Assembly (NCBI GenBank): GCA_007922195.1
Contig: ML682088.1
Span: 1,985,461-2,049,460, forward strand
DNA length: 64,000 bases
Reading direction: 5' to 3'
Source: Podocnemis expansa
Taxonomy: Eukaryota > Chordata > Testudines > Podocnemididae
In this document: piece by piece, positions 1 through 9,960 of the stretch
Layout of the letters: each line of letters opens with the position of its first letter
Numbering within the stretch: position 1 is the stretch's first letter
Translations under genes and position numbers: made by a program
The notes under the pieces: model-generated
What the model was told of the DNA's origin: nothing
Databases searched by the model: none
The model's input: the letters and a program-made list of their open reading frames with translations, nothing else

Positions 1-892
1 TGACCCGCACCAGTGGGACAGCTGGTGAGCAGCGCTGCCACCACCATTGCCCGCACCACCAGGGAGCTGAGCCGCAGCAGCTGTGGTCCCCTGCCCTTGC
101 CCCTGGTGGGGAGCTGCTGTGGCTCCATTCCCCTGCCAGGATACAGCCACAGACGGGGAGAGGCAGCCTTGGCAAGGAGCATCAGGGCTGTGGCTGGATT
201 CCAGCCCCGGGTAGGGAGAGGTTCCACAGACCCCCTACAAAGTGTCCATGGACCTCTGGGGGGTCCCCGGACCACAGGTTGGGAACCAACTGGCTTAGAG
301 GGAACATTGCGCTGCAAAGTTTAAAAAGGGGGGGCCCCACACAAACTGATTTGCCCTGGGCCCTGCTCCCCCCTAGGCACGGCCCTGGCTGGAGGCCCTG
401 GTCAGACGAGGGGGGGGAGAGGAGGGGCTGCCTGGGGCCGAGGGGGGCTTCCCTGCATGGGCTCCAGCCCCAGGGTGGAAGCAGGGAATTAGTCCCTGGC
501 CTCCGGGTCCCAGGTGGTGGTGGGGGTCAGGGGATTCTCCCAGGCATTTGGGCCCTGGGTGTGGCTGTGGGGGTGCCAATAGGCATCCAGACCCTGGGTG
601 GGATGGGCAGGGGTGCCCTGAATCTCTGGGGCCCATGTGGGACTGGTGGGGGTGTCCCCAGACCTCTGGGGCCCAGGTGGGACTCAGGGGGCTACCCCTA
701 GGCTTCTGGGCCCTGGGTGAGACTGGGGGGGTGCCCATAAACTTCTGGGGCCCACCTGGGAGTGGCAGGGGTACCCCTGGGCTGGAGGCATTCTCCCCAT
801 GGCCTCTAGGTCCCAGCTGGGTCCATGAGCATTTCCCCAGTGCCTGCAGGGCCTGTGCCCTGGATCTTTTTGCTATCCAGCAACGCCCCTGT
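1..892. repeat. GC-rich composite repeat, copy 1 (cut by window edge)
   Basis: This block matches 55374-56290 over long mismatch-free runs. Its first 310 bases hold the right part of one hAT-type MITE nested in another: ccacaggttgggaaccaact, then gcttagagggaacattg. The GC-rich body follows and ends in ccagcaacgcccctg at 878-892. The same ending occurs at 61185-61199, and its reverse complement resembles the hAT-like start cagtggcgttgctgg at 53245. The block therefore looks like a non-autonomous hAT-type element carrying older insertions. Long ORFs in it are composition artefacts with no protein-family signal. Confidence 0.7.
584..780. repeat. 39-40 bp minisatellite inside the GC-rich repeat
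   Basis: Units beginning cttctggggcccagg or close variants start at 624, 664, 703 and 742, so the period is 39-40 bp. A matching array lies near 55960-56150 in copy 2. It is a diverged tandem array internal to the element. Confidence 0.6.
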
Positions 893-1029
893 TGTTCATG
901 TTAGTTCTTGTACACAAGCTAATCCATGGATATATTCTTTGTAATACCTCTACTGTTTGCCCTATTGTAATGTGATTTACTTCTGATAGCTTTTCCCACC
1001 TAGAGAACAAACCAATGGTTAACTGGTGT

Positions 1030-1247
1030 CTAGTACATAATCTCATTTAGAGATGTTTTCAGGGATTTTGAAAGAGCTTCTGTGTGTTGTTCTGCTTTCA
1101 ATCTTTCAGCCAGCACTTCTACATCTACATTATTTAATACTACAAGGACTGTTCCTGCTCCTTCTAGGGCTATGTCTAGGAAATCTTTTTTTTTTTTTAC
1201 TTTCTTAGTAAAAGTTTTTGAGAGAGTTGTATTTCTATTCATTTCTT
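1030..1247 (-). other. Unrecognised coding-like block (about 70 codons)
   Basis: Read on the minus strand this gives an open, mostly helical-looking peptide. It starts at about MEEMNRNTTLSKTF, passes FLDIALEGAGTVL and ends KTSLNEIMY followed by a stop at 1030. The upstream in-frame residues to 1302 belong to the DIRS terminal repeat, so the genuine part stops at the DIRS boundary near 1247. A run of 13 A (AAA codons) may be slippage. The composition (acidic and basic residues spaced by leucine and valine, few stops) is unlike the flanking repeats. It could be an exon or retrocopy of a host gene or a transposon ORF end. I do not recognise the family. Confidence 0.3.
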
Positions 1248-1422
1248 CCATTCTCCTTCGAGTGCTGCTCACGTCATTATAGGTGTCTGTGCCGCAGTGC
1301 ATGGTAGCTCGGAAAGTCTTCAGCCTTAGCCTGTCAGGTCAGGGCGCGCAGGCAACGCCCCCTCTGTGCTGCAACCCTGACTATATAGGTGACCGTGACC
1401 CTGACCCTCCCAGTTCCCTTTT
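1248..1422 (+). repeat. DIRS 1 left inverted terminal repeat
   Basis: The stretch from ctccttcgagtgctgctcac through ctatataggtgaccgtgacc is the reverse complement of 8548-8740 with scattered mismatches. It contains a TATA-like ctatatagg, also seen in the right repeat, which may mark the element promoter. The expected outermost bases (gttact...) are missing on this side, so the left end is slightly truncated. Confidence 0.85.
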
Positions 1423-1477
1423 CCACCCTCAGCGACGGTTTCAGATCAGCCAAGATGGTTTCAGATCAGGCAACCGG

Positions 1478-1735
1478 GCCCTGCATTCCTGGCCGCAGAT
1501 GGGGCCGGAGCAGCCACCGCTGCTGCGTGTGGCCAAGCCCTGGATCCCCGGCCAGGGACGGGGCTGCCGTGGCTGTGGGTGGCTGAGCCCCAGATCCCCC
1601 ATGGGAGACAGGGCTGCCACGGCCGCAGGCGGCTGGGCCTCGGATCCCCAGCTGGGGATGGTGCCAGGAGTGGCCTCCATGGTCGAGCCCCGGATCCCCA
1701 GCTGGAGATGGGGCTGCCGTGGGCAGCTGGGCCCT
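1478..1735. repeat. About 50 bp GC-rich minisatellite
   Basis: Units beginning ccc(t/c)ggatccccagctgg recur at about 1539, 1588, 1639 and 1688, with a weaker copy before 1539. The array sits where the DIRS gag 5' half should be and has no gag similarity, so it probably belongs to inserted DNA. Confidence 0.55.
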
Positions 1736-1869
1736 GGATCTTCAGCCTGATTGGGCTGGAAACCGGGGGGGGGGGGGCAGACCCGGGGCACCAGCGCTGG
1801 GATTCGGGTCATGTGCCCCAGGTGCCCAGCACCAGCGCCAGACCTGGCCAAGATAATCTGATTGACTGA

Positions 1870-2910
1870 CTGGACAGGACAATGAGAGAGCCAGGAGAGT
1901 GCTCCCCCACCCCTAAGCTGAAACTGCAGGCTGGACATGCCTGGGCAAGCCAGAATGTGTGTGGGGCTGAGCTAAGGAGGAAGCACTAAGCAGCCAGCAG
2001 CTGGGAGCCAGGGAACCCAGGAAAGGGGGCTAGGCTGAGCTGATTTGTGCAGAGCAGACCCACAGCAGCTGGACCAGCAGAAAGCTAAGTTAAGCAGAGC
2101 AGAGCAGAGCTGGAGGCAGAGTTATCTGAAGCTGGGTACAGGTGGCCGGAGAAGGAGACCAAGGTGTTGAGCTGATCTGTGCAGACCCACAGTGGGAGAA
2201 CCAGAGGAGCCCGTGGAGAGCCCCAAAAAGCCACACAGAACCAGAACAGTGGCTGGGAGCCAGAGCTGCAGCTCTCTGGAGCTGGGTGTGGTGAGCAGCT
2301 GGGAACAGTGAAGGGGGGCTGATGCTGGGAAGAAGGGCCTTGCCCCTGGAGTTTGTGGACGTGTGGCTACTGCCATGGCCTGCACCTGGACCTCTGGAGC
2401 ATCAAGTCACAGCCAGGCCGAGGGCTTGCAACGTGGAGAACAGACTGTGAGACTGTTCCTTAGGCCCCAGAGCCTCTGTGTGTAGTGCCCACCAGGGGGT
2501 GGCACTGGGGGTTTACTTTTCGCCTTTTTCCACTTTTCTCTATTTTCTGATTAGGTTAATTTTTATTTCTGTGTGCTAAAATAAATTGTATTACTTTGAA
2601 CTGTATATAGTGACTGGTAGGCCAGAAAAGTGGTTAGTGCAGTCAGCACCCCGGAGTGGGGACACCCTAGCGCTGTCCTGAGAGACCACGATAAGAGTGG
2701 GGGTCGAGCTTCCAGAAATTCTGGGGCCCAGACTTGTTGGGGTTACAGGGACTCCTCCACACAGGAGATTGGGAGGGGAGCCTTTGCGGTCAGGCAGGCG
2801 TCTGGTAAAGGAAGTGGGAGCAGGGAACCAGATCCTTTTGCTACCCATCTTCACCGGGGTGGTATACAAGACTGGAAAGATCCCCACAATAGCGGGTCTG
2901 TCCCCCCGCT
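1870..2910 (+). mobile_element. LTR-like block inserted in DIRS 1 gag
   Basis: This stretch replaces gag sequence. It contains an AATAAA at 2580-2585 followed by a GT-rich tract. Near 2695 the string agtgggggtcgag resembles a proline-tRNA primer site, which would make this an LTR plus leader. I could not find matching target duplications and both ends are uncertain. An endogenous retrovirus remnant is the likeliest reading. No coding domain is visible. Confidence 0.4.
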
Positions 2911-3480
2911 TACACAGGGATGCTCTGATGACTGTCTGGGATGCCATAGACATGGCCGCTCGCATTATGGCATCGCCAGTGGTAATGCACCGCTCGGCCT
3001 GGCTCCAGGGCTTGGGCCTGCTGCCACAGCTGCAACTTACCATTCAGGCCCTGCCGTTTGAAAGCCCTGACCTCTTTGCTGAGTCCATGGACGTGAAACT
3101 CCATGGCATGAAGGACTCGAGAGCCACGCTCCAGTCACTGGGGATATACACTCCACAATCTAGCAGACGCTCTCTGAAACCTCATCAACTCCTATAACAA
3201 CAACTTCAGCATCTGAAACAACAGCTTGAACTGCAGAGTCCATTCCTGAGGCCCCTCCAATTTCCCCAGTGCCATCTTGGGGACTTGGACAAGGACAAAG
3301 TCCGTTTGAGCAAGATTGAGAAGTCCCGCGCCACACAGTCTGGGAGGCATGGGCAGGCCTCCGAACGCTCATCGGGGGAAAAAACAGCGCTTTTGATGAT
3401 TACCGCACAAACCCACAAGCCTACTGGTCCCCATCTGCTTACACCACTAGGCCAGCATCACATCCAACCAGTGAGTCCTT
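2911..3480 (+). pseudogene. DIRS 1 gag-like C-terminal fragment
   Basis: The frame ending at 3197 reads DAIDMAARIMASPVVMHRSA, then LPFESPDLFAESMDVKLHGM and KDSRATLQSLGIYTP. This is the conserved C-terminal part of DIRS gag-like proteins, and the 52490-53230 copy has a related version. A basic, glutamine-rich tail follows in shifted frames to about 3480. The N-terminal half, including the Cys/His region, is missing and replaced by the insertion upstream. Gag probably packages element RNA; this copy cannot be made intact. Confidence 0.75.
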
Positions 3481-3983
3481 GAGATGGTCATGGAGGGGTA
3501 TCGTATTCAGTTCCTTTCAGTTCCTCAGGTAGAAAACCACCCCCTCGTCCAACTCTCAGAAACTACTCTACCTGCTCGAGATCAAATACCAAAAACTCCT
3601 CTCCCTCAGAGCCATAGAAAGGGTTCCCAAGCGGGAGCGGGGAAATGGGTTTTACTCCCAATACTTGCTGGTCCCGAAACCCAACGGGGACCTTTGAACC
3701 ATCTTAGATCTCAGAGACTTAAACACATAAGGAGAATAAAGTTCCACATGGTTTCCCTATCACAGATCCTCCCATTTCTGTCTCCCGGGGATTGGTTTGC
3801 AGTCCTTGATCTAAAAGACGCCTACTTCCACATAGCCATACAGCCCTGCCACAGGCGGTTCCTAAGATTCATGGTGGCAATGACCACTTCCAGTTCACCT
3901 CTCTCCCTTTCGGGCTCTCCCTGGACCCAGGGTGTTTACAAAGTGCATGATGACGGTCGTGGTGTACCTGTGCAGATGGGGCA

Positions 3984-5733
3984 TGTGAGAGGTGGATTTT
4001 TCCACCCCTTTTTGTGTTTTCTTTTGCTGTGGCCAAACTTCAGCTTGTCTTATAGAATGTGGCCTGTTAAGCTTCTACAATTAGATGGTGTTATCTCTTG
4101 ATAGCAGGGAATAACAGCCGTCAAGAAGAATTATTGTCAGTAAGTGGGACCAGACCTGAAGAAGGTAATAAAATAAACTATATCTTACAGCTGCAAAACT
4201 TATAAGTTACAGCTGAAAGACTTGTGAGTTCCTCTACTGACCAGACCAGTGTCAGTAAGTTTCCATGCCAACAAGCGATATGCTAATTTTTGGGGGTCCA
4301 AGGCATAAAACCGGGGTTCTGGTCTAGGCACGTTGGAGAAGTGATAGGCCAGCAGCCTGTCATGCTGCCAAGGGATTTGGCCACCCCCTAGGCATCTCCC
4401 CACTCTTCACAAGGAAGAGTGTTAAACCCGTTGACTGATCACCAAGGGAGTCTGCAGTTTTTTGGGGTTTTTTTCGTTTGGCAGATCTTTTTCTTTTTGA
4501 ATTCTTTAATTTTCACTTGTTCACCCTGGAATGGGAGGTGGGCTGTAGCCCTCAGGCGCTCTGAAGGGGGTGGCAGGGGGTGTTCAACCACTGCAGCTGG
4601 TCATGGTGGGCTCTGGGTTTTAAGGCTGCAGGCAAGAGCCACGAGGCTGCCTGCTGGTCGAGCCGTTTTAACACTGGGCCAGTCAAGTGCAAGAGGAGCA
4701 CACAGTCGGTAGGCACCAGACTGGTGGGCTCTGGATTTGAGGGTCACAGGCAAGAGCCACGAGGCTGCCTGTTGGTCAAGCCGTTTTAACACCGGGCTGT
4801 TTTATCACGTCTTGCTATCTTTCTCTTAAAAAACAGGTCTGCTGTCTGTCACTCCAGAGATAACATCCAAATGTGGTAAATATAATCTGGTCAAATTTGG
4901 GGTTTAAATTGGGAAATGCTTTTTGGGAATGTGTGTATGTGTATTATTACTGCTCTGAACCTATTAACCTCACAAATCAGAATCAAGCTGGTGTTCCACA
5001 ATCAAATTGGGAAACAGCAGTGTGAAAGAGTGTGATGAAAGCATAAATCCACTTGTGTTCCCCGCCAGGTACCCCAGCTGACCCTTGTAACTCCTAGCCG
5101 CAAACAGCCCATGGCTAGCCTCACTGGGCAGTGATCCATGGTGTCTGGAGAGCCAGGGGGAGAAGCAAGGTGTTCGTGCTGTCCTGGGCTGTGCATGATG
5201 TTTTAGTGTGATGTTTCAGTGTGTGTATGTGGTAAATAGCAAAGCTCTTTTTGCCTACAAACTGTGTTCTATCTCTGTCTCTTATAAACCCCACTCTGTT
5301 AAATTATATCAATCAGAATTGGAACTGGGGGGGGGGTTAATTCAGGGTTAGGCACAAGAATGAGAATAAATGTTATAGTGATATTTGTGCTCTATTTTCT
5401 GTTTATTGGGCTTTTAATTTGTACTTAGAAGATCTTTGAATGCCTTAAAGAAATAGAGTTCTAAAAACCCAGTTTGTATGAGTTTTGATAATTGTAATTT
5501 AATAGAAATTGCAAGTTTTTAATTTCTGTAATAAGAATATTAGTAATTAGATAATATTAACCTCATATTTAATCTTTTTCTTCCTTTTCTTTTTTGTAAT
5601 TTTATTTATCTCAATAAAAGTCCCATAAAAAGTAGTTAACCCAAAAAATTGTGGTTTGGTCTCTTGCCTCTCAAATTGGAACTCCTTCTTGCAGTGTGGG
5701 GATCATGTCCCCTGCACCCACTCCCCCACAACA
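3984..5733. mobile_element. Solo LTR, 1,750 bp, with GGGCA target duplication
   Basis: The insert begins TGTGAGAGG and ends CCACAACA (TG...CA). It is flanked by GGGCA at 3979-3983 and 5734-5738 and interrupts the DIRS RT between motif blocks. Possible plus-strand signals are TATAAA near 5284 and AATAAA at 5612-5617. I see no gag, pol or env, so it is best read as a solo LTR left by LTR-LTR recombination of an endogenous retrovirus. A 5-bp duplication is usual for several retroviral classes, and this LTR is long. It is younger than the DIRS copy. Confidence 0.75.
4606..4797. repeat. 118-bp tandem duplication inside the solo LTR
   Basis: The stretch from gtgggctctgg to ccgttttaacac occurs at 4606-4680 and again at 4724-4797, a period of 118 bp. 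Both copies contain aggcaagagccacgaggctg. Such duplications are common in the U3 enhancer region of retroviral LTRs. Confidence 0.75.
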
Positions 5734-6238
5734 GGGCATAAGAATCTACCACTATCTAGACGACTGGTTAATAGTTGGGAGATCCAAATCTCAGGTAGAG
5801 CTCCACATCAGAGCAGTAGTGAGGTTCTGCTGCTATCTGAGCCTCTGCATAAACTGAGAAAAGTCAAAACTCCGCCTGTCCCAGAACACAGAGTTCATAG
5901 GGGTGCATCTGGATGCTTGCAAAGGGTCAGCATTCCTGCCCCTCTCAAGATTTCAGTCCATTTGCACCATCATTATGGAGCTGCAGATGTCCCGCGTAAC
6001 TACAGCCCACTGGTGCCTACATCTCCTCGGTCACATAGCAGCCTCCACCTCCGTGATCCAGACGGCATGCCTGAGAATGAGGTCTTTTCAGGTCTGGCTC
6101 TCCCTGATGCTCCACATATGGAAGGATTCCTTAAACGAGGTACTGTCAGTTCCCCAGGACACTCTGGGGACACTTCAGGTTTGAAGGGATTCCCCTTTTG
6201 CCACGGGGGACATCCTCTTCAAAGACCTCAGGCCCTCA

Positions 6239-6620
6239 GTGACCTTAATAATGGATGCCTCGGACTCGGGGGGGGGGCATATCTCTGGGGGACTCTCCAC
6301 TCAAGGCCTCTGGTCCCACATAGATAGCCCTCTCAACATAAACGTGAAGGAACTATGGGCCATCAGACTAGCTTGTATGACCTTTCTGGACAAGATACAG
6401 AGCAGGTCAGTCGAGATCCTCGCAGACAATACCACAGCCATGTTCTATGCGAACCAGCAATGGGTGGGGTCTGCTCCCTGCTGCTTTGTGAGGAGATGTG
6501 CAAACTCTGGGAGTTGGCCATAGAATACTTTACCCCAGTGGCCTCCCACCTACCGGGGATGGACAATGGGCTTGCGGATTCTCTCAGCAAAAAGCCTCTA
6601 GTGAACCATAAGTGGTCCCT
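6239..6620 (+). pseudogene. DIRS 1 RNase H domain
   Basis: The frame reads TLIMDASDSGGGHISGGLST, NINVKELWAIRLACMTFLDK and EILADNTTAMFYANQQ. The DAS, ELWAI and DNTTAMFY blocks correspond to the acidic RNase H active-site segments found directly after RT in DIRS elements. A frame change near 6470 leads into GMDNGLADSLSKKPLVNHKW, the usual end of the domain (a conserved Asp in the AD pair). It would remove RNA from RNA:DNA hybrids. Confidence 0.8.
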
Positions 6621-7182
6621 CCATGACAGGGTGTTCTCTTTCCTTACAGGCTTGTTTGCAACATGGCAGAATTGCAATTGTCCCCAGTTCTGCTCGCTTG
6701 GGGGCTGGGAGGAGGGGTCTCTCAGTGACACCTTTCTCATCAGCTGGTCAAGGCCCCTGATGTATGGCTTCCTGCCAATTCTCCTGATACAGAGGATTCT
6801 CTTGAAGATCAACAGGGATGGAGTGAACATGATATTGATAGCTCCAGACTGGCTCAGACAGCATTGGTCCTCACTCCTGCAGGACATGTCAGTAGAGATG
6901 CCACTCCACCTCCCACAGTGGGTGGACCTCCTGATGCAGGACTTGGGGTGCCTTTGGCCCCCAGACCCAGGCCGCATACACCTGACAGCCTGGATGCTCT
7001 CTGGCTCAGCGAGCAGGAGAGGCTCTGCTCAGACAAGGTTAAGAAGGTCCTGGGTGGTGGTAGAAGACCATCTACCAGGTCCACATACACAGCCAAATTG
7101 AAATGATTCTCCATTTGGGCACGGAACAAAGCTATATCAGCACCAGTACACCTGATCCTTGACTATCTGTTAGACCTCAGAG

Positions 7183-7539
7183 CTATGTTCGCTCTAAGCT
7201 GTGCGCATGTGCTTGCGCACACAGATTGTGAAAAGTGTGCACACAACAAAATAGAGCGCGCACAAAAAAATTCAACAGTACTAATATTTTTATGCTACTT
7301 TTAAGAAGGTGATTTCAAGTAGCATGTTTCAAATAAGGTTTGTAATTTATAAAAATCATTTCCTTCACCATATCAAAATAAAATTTAGACATTATTTGCA
7401 TCATACACACTTATTTCATTGCACTCACAAGTTTGACTGCACTCACTGGAGTGCATGCAAATTTGGACACTGGTTCCAAAAATTTGCACAAAATAAATTT
7501 TTTGCACACACAGCCTATGAAAAATTAGAGGGAACACTG
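7183..7539. mobile_element. hAT-type MITE (357 bp) with CCTCAGAG duplication
   Basis: The ends are ctatgttcgctctaagctg and ttagagggaacactg, imperfect inverted repeats. An exact 8-bp duplication CCTCAGAG flanks it at 7175-7182 and 7540-7547, the hallmark of hAT transposition. Inside are runs of alternating gtgcgc and gcacac. It splits the DIRS 1 3' region. Related copies lie at 35000-35187 and 55118-55682. Confidence 0.9.
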
Positions 7540-7599
7540 CCTCAGAGCAAAAGGCCTCTCTTCTTCCTCGCTGAGAGTCCATTTAGCGGCAATTTCAGC

Positions 7600-8390
7600 T
7601 CTCCATGAGAGAGTGGATGGGCAATCAGTTTTTTTCCATCTGACTTCTGTCAGATTTCTGAAAGGAGTGGAGAGGCTTTTTCTCCAACACTGTAAGCCCA
7701 CCCCTCCTTGGGACCTGAATGTCATGCTCCAGGCAATGACGGAGCTGCCCTATGAACCCTTGGACTCAGCCACCCTGCTGGTCCTGTCCTGGAAGGTGGC
7801 CTTATTAGTAGCAATCACCTCAGGTTTCGGAGTTGAAAGCCCTCTCCTCGGAACCCCCATATAGGATGTTCTACCCAGATAAAGTGGTTCTATGTCACTA
7901 CCCATCTTTCCTCCCTAAAGTGACCACCCCCTTCCACCTTAACCAGGAAATTTGCCCGCTAGGTTTTTATCCAGACCCCCAGGTTATGCAGAACCAGAGG
8001 AGGTGGCATACCTTGGACATGAGGAGAGCGCTCCTGACTTACATTGAGTGCACTCGGCCATTCTGCAAGACCCCCCAACTATTTGTGGCAGTTGCTGAAC
8101 ACAAGAGAGGCCTACCACTATCCTCACAGTGTATCTCCAAATGGATTGTTAACTGCATTAAAGACTGCTATGGAAAGTTGAACATGCCCCTTCCTGGGAC
8201 TGTTAGAGCCCACTCTACCAGGGCCCAAGTTTCCTCAACAGCCTTCCTTGCCAAGGGCCCCATCCAAGAGATCTGCAAGGCTGCTATATGGTTGTTGATA
8301 CATACCTTCATGACACACTACGCCATCACCCAACAGGCTAGAGATGCTGCTGCTTTGGGCAGAGCTGTACTCGGTGTGCGTAGACTGTAA
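7600..8390 (+). pseudogene. DIRS 1 tyrosine recombinase
   Basis: Two overlapping frames (7613-7864 and 7833-8390) carry the domain. The second reads VSELKALSSEPPY, KTPQLFVAVAEHKRG, RAHSTRAQVSSTAFLAKG and EICKAAIWLLIHTFMTHY. The HxxR pair is His 8211-8213 and Arg 8220-8222; the nucleophile Tyr is codon 8319-8321. The first catalytic Arg, expected just before VSEL, appears as Pro-Gln, so the active site is damaged, and a frameshift near 7830 breaks the gene. In DIRS elements this enzyme integrates the circular DNA. It ends 42 bp before the complementary region. Confidence 0.85.
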
Positions 8391-8431
8391 CTCCTCCCAC
8401 CGTCCATGGGTACGGCTAGCAGTCACCCATA

Positions 8432-8511
8432 ACTGAATGATGTGAGCAGCGCTTAAAGGAGAACGGTGGGTTACTTATCCTTCTTCAAGATGCGCTGCTC
8501 ACATACATTCA
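8432..8511 (+). repeat. DIRS 1 internal complementary region
   Basis: The first half (ctgaatgatgtgagcagcgc...) is complementary to the left terminus near 1248-1285. The second half (ggttacttatccttcttcaa...) is complementary to the right terminus near 8700-8750. Matching both ends side by side is the DIRS circular-junction template. The halves are diverged from the present termini. Confidence 0.8.
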
Positions 8512-8547
8512 GGCCCCTCCGCTGTCCCCTCTAGCAGAGTTGGCGAA

Positions 8548-8750
8548 GGTATATGGGACTGGGAAGGTCAGGGTCACGGTCACCTATATAGCTGCGGTCG
8601 AGGCACCGAGTGGGCATTGGCTGTGTGCCCTGACCTGACATGCTAAGGCTAAAGACTTTCCAAGGTACTCTGCACTTCAGTACGTAGACACCTATAACTG
8701 AATGTATGTGAGCAGCCCATCTCGAAGAAGAATGGTTATTGGTAAGTAAC
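8548..8750 (-). repeat. DIRS 1 right inverted terminal repeat
   Basis: Its reverse complement runs from gttacttaccaataacc through ttcgagatgggctgctcaca to the TATA-like ctatataggtgaccgtg and matches 1248-1422. It keeps the outermost gttact bases lost on the left side. Confidence 0.85.
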
Positions 8751-9632
8751 CTACCATTCTTTAAGTAGAGGTTCTGTGTATTTAGCACATTGTGGCTGTA
8801 TGGATGAGATGTTCAGAGGAGTTAAGTCTGCTACAACTTTCTTTAACGAGAAAGTGGGTTCTTTTACTAATTATCTTTTAACATTTTCATTTACTGAGTA
8901 AGGACCAATTTTAATTTGCTCAGGTTTGGCTACCCAGAAGATGGTGAAGGTGTTATTGAAATTATTCCATGTTTCACTTCCATGCTGCCTTGTTATATTT
9001 CTGCTGCTTTCAAACAAGTAGGAAAACATAACTTGCCATAGATTATTTTTCTTACACCCACTGGTTACTCTATTAATTATTTATACCAAGGCACTTGCAG
9101 GTCAAACTCATTCCTTGGCACAACCCTTTGCTGAGGCACACAGTTAACTGTAGCCTTATTATACCCTCTGTATATTTACAGTATTAAATAAGGGATTGCT
9201 TATGTTAACATAATTATCTGCCCATTTTAACAAAATGGTTTCCCTTTGTTTTTTGGTGCACTTAAGGTCATATCTTGCTATGAAAGTACATAAAAGCTTT
9301 TTTTTAAAAGTTAGCGTACAAATTATATAACTGCCTAAGCTTCCAGATATAGGCCCCTCTTACTTTGAACCATAATATACCTTTTTGTTTTCCTGGTCCA
9401 CTATTTATAATCATTATGGTTTACCCTCTTGGGGGATAGGATGCAGACTGGAATGCAGAAGCACACTTGTGATAAGCAATGGCTTAAGGTAATAAAGGAG
9501 CAAGATAGCTGCTTAAGAAAAACTGCCACATTGGCAACAGCAGACATGATTCTGAATTCACAGAACCCCCAGATGGTAAATAACCGTGCATACGACTAAC
9601 AGGAAGCAGGCTGTTTGCAGAAATAATGGTGT
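8751..9632. other. AT-rich DNA, no gene seen
   Basis: I see no long ORF, RNA gene or repeat family that I recognise. It separates DIRS 1 from DIRS 2 and may be ancestral host sequence. Confidence 0.5.
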
Positions 9633-9860
9633 GTCACTCACCAGTAACCATCCTCCTTCGAGATGGGCTGCTCAGATCCGTTCAAGAATAGGAGTCTCCA
9701 TGCCGGATTGGCTGGATAAAACTTGTCCTAGCCTGTGAAAAGAGGGGAGGCGGCCATCGCCCCCTTGCGCCACTCACGGCTATATATATGGTCACCTCCC
9801 TGACCCCTCCTCAGTTCCTTAGAGTCACCAACTCCAGAAGTGGGAACGGAGGGGAGGGAC

Positions 9861-9960
9861 CTGAATGGATCCGAGCAGCCCATCTAAAAGAAGGACAGTT
9901 ACTGGTGAGTAACCCATCATTCTTCTTCAAGCGCTGCTCGGATGCATTTAGTAATAGGTG
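9861..9960 (-). repeat. DIRS 2 internal complementary region
   Basis: 9861-9912 is the reverse complement of the element left end (9633-9686). 9917-9959 is the reverse complement of the right end (about 13667-13710). The end-to-end joint of a circle is thus encoded next to the 3' repeat. Confidence 0.85.

Larger units (their letters stand above)
3484..5930 (+). pseudogene. DIRS 1 reverse transcriptase, split by a solo LTR
   Basis: The 5' part (to 3978) shows IRRIKFHMVSLSQILPFLSP and GDWFAVLDLKDAYFHIAIQP, the RT block carrying the first catalytic Asp in DLKDAYFHI. Shifted frames carry further RT blocks around 3610-3720 and 3890-3975, so several frameshifts are present. After the LTR the gene resumes at about 5739 with GIRIYHYLDDWLIVGRSKSQ, which contains the catalytic YLDD. 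The two halves abut across the GGGCA duplication. The enzyme would copy element RNA; this copy is dead. Confidence 0.85.
1248..8750 (+). mobile_element. DIRS-like tyrosine-recombinase retrotransposon 1 (decayed)
   Basis: The unit is bounded by inverted terminal repeats (1248-1422 and about 8548-8750). It contains, in order, gag remains, an RT with the YLDDW motif, RNase H, a tyrosine recombinase with HSTR and a distal Tyr, and an internal complementary region at 8432-8511. DIRS elements are known to use this layout to form a circular intermediate that a tyrosine recombinase integrates without target duplication. Every ORF has frameshifts or stops, and three insertions interrupt it, so it is not functional. 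Without the two exactly bounded insertions (1,750 and 357 bp plus duplications) it is about 5.4 kb; this still includes the GC-rich and LTR-like DNA between 1478 and about 2910. Confidence 0.9.
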
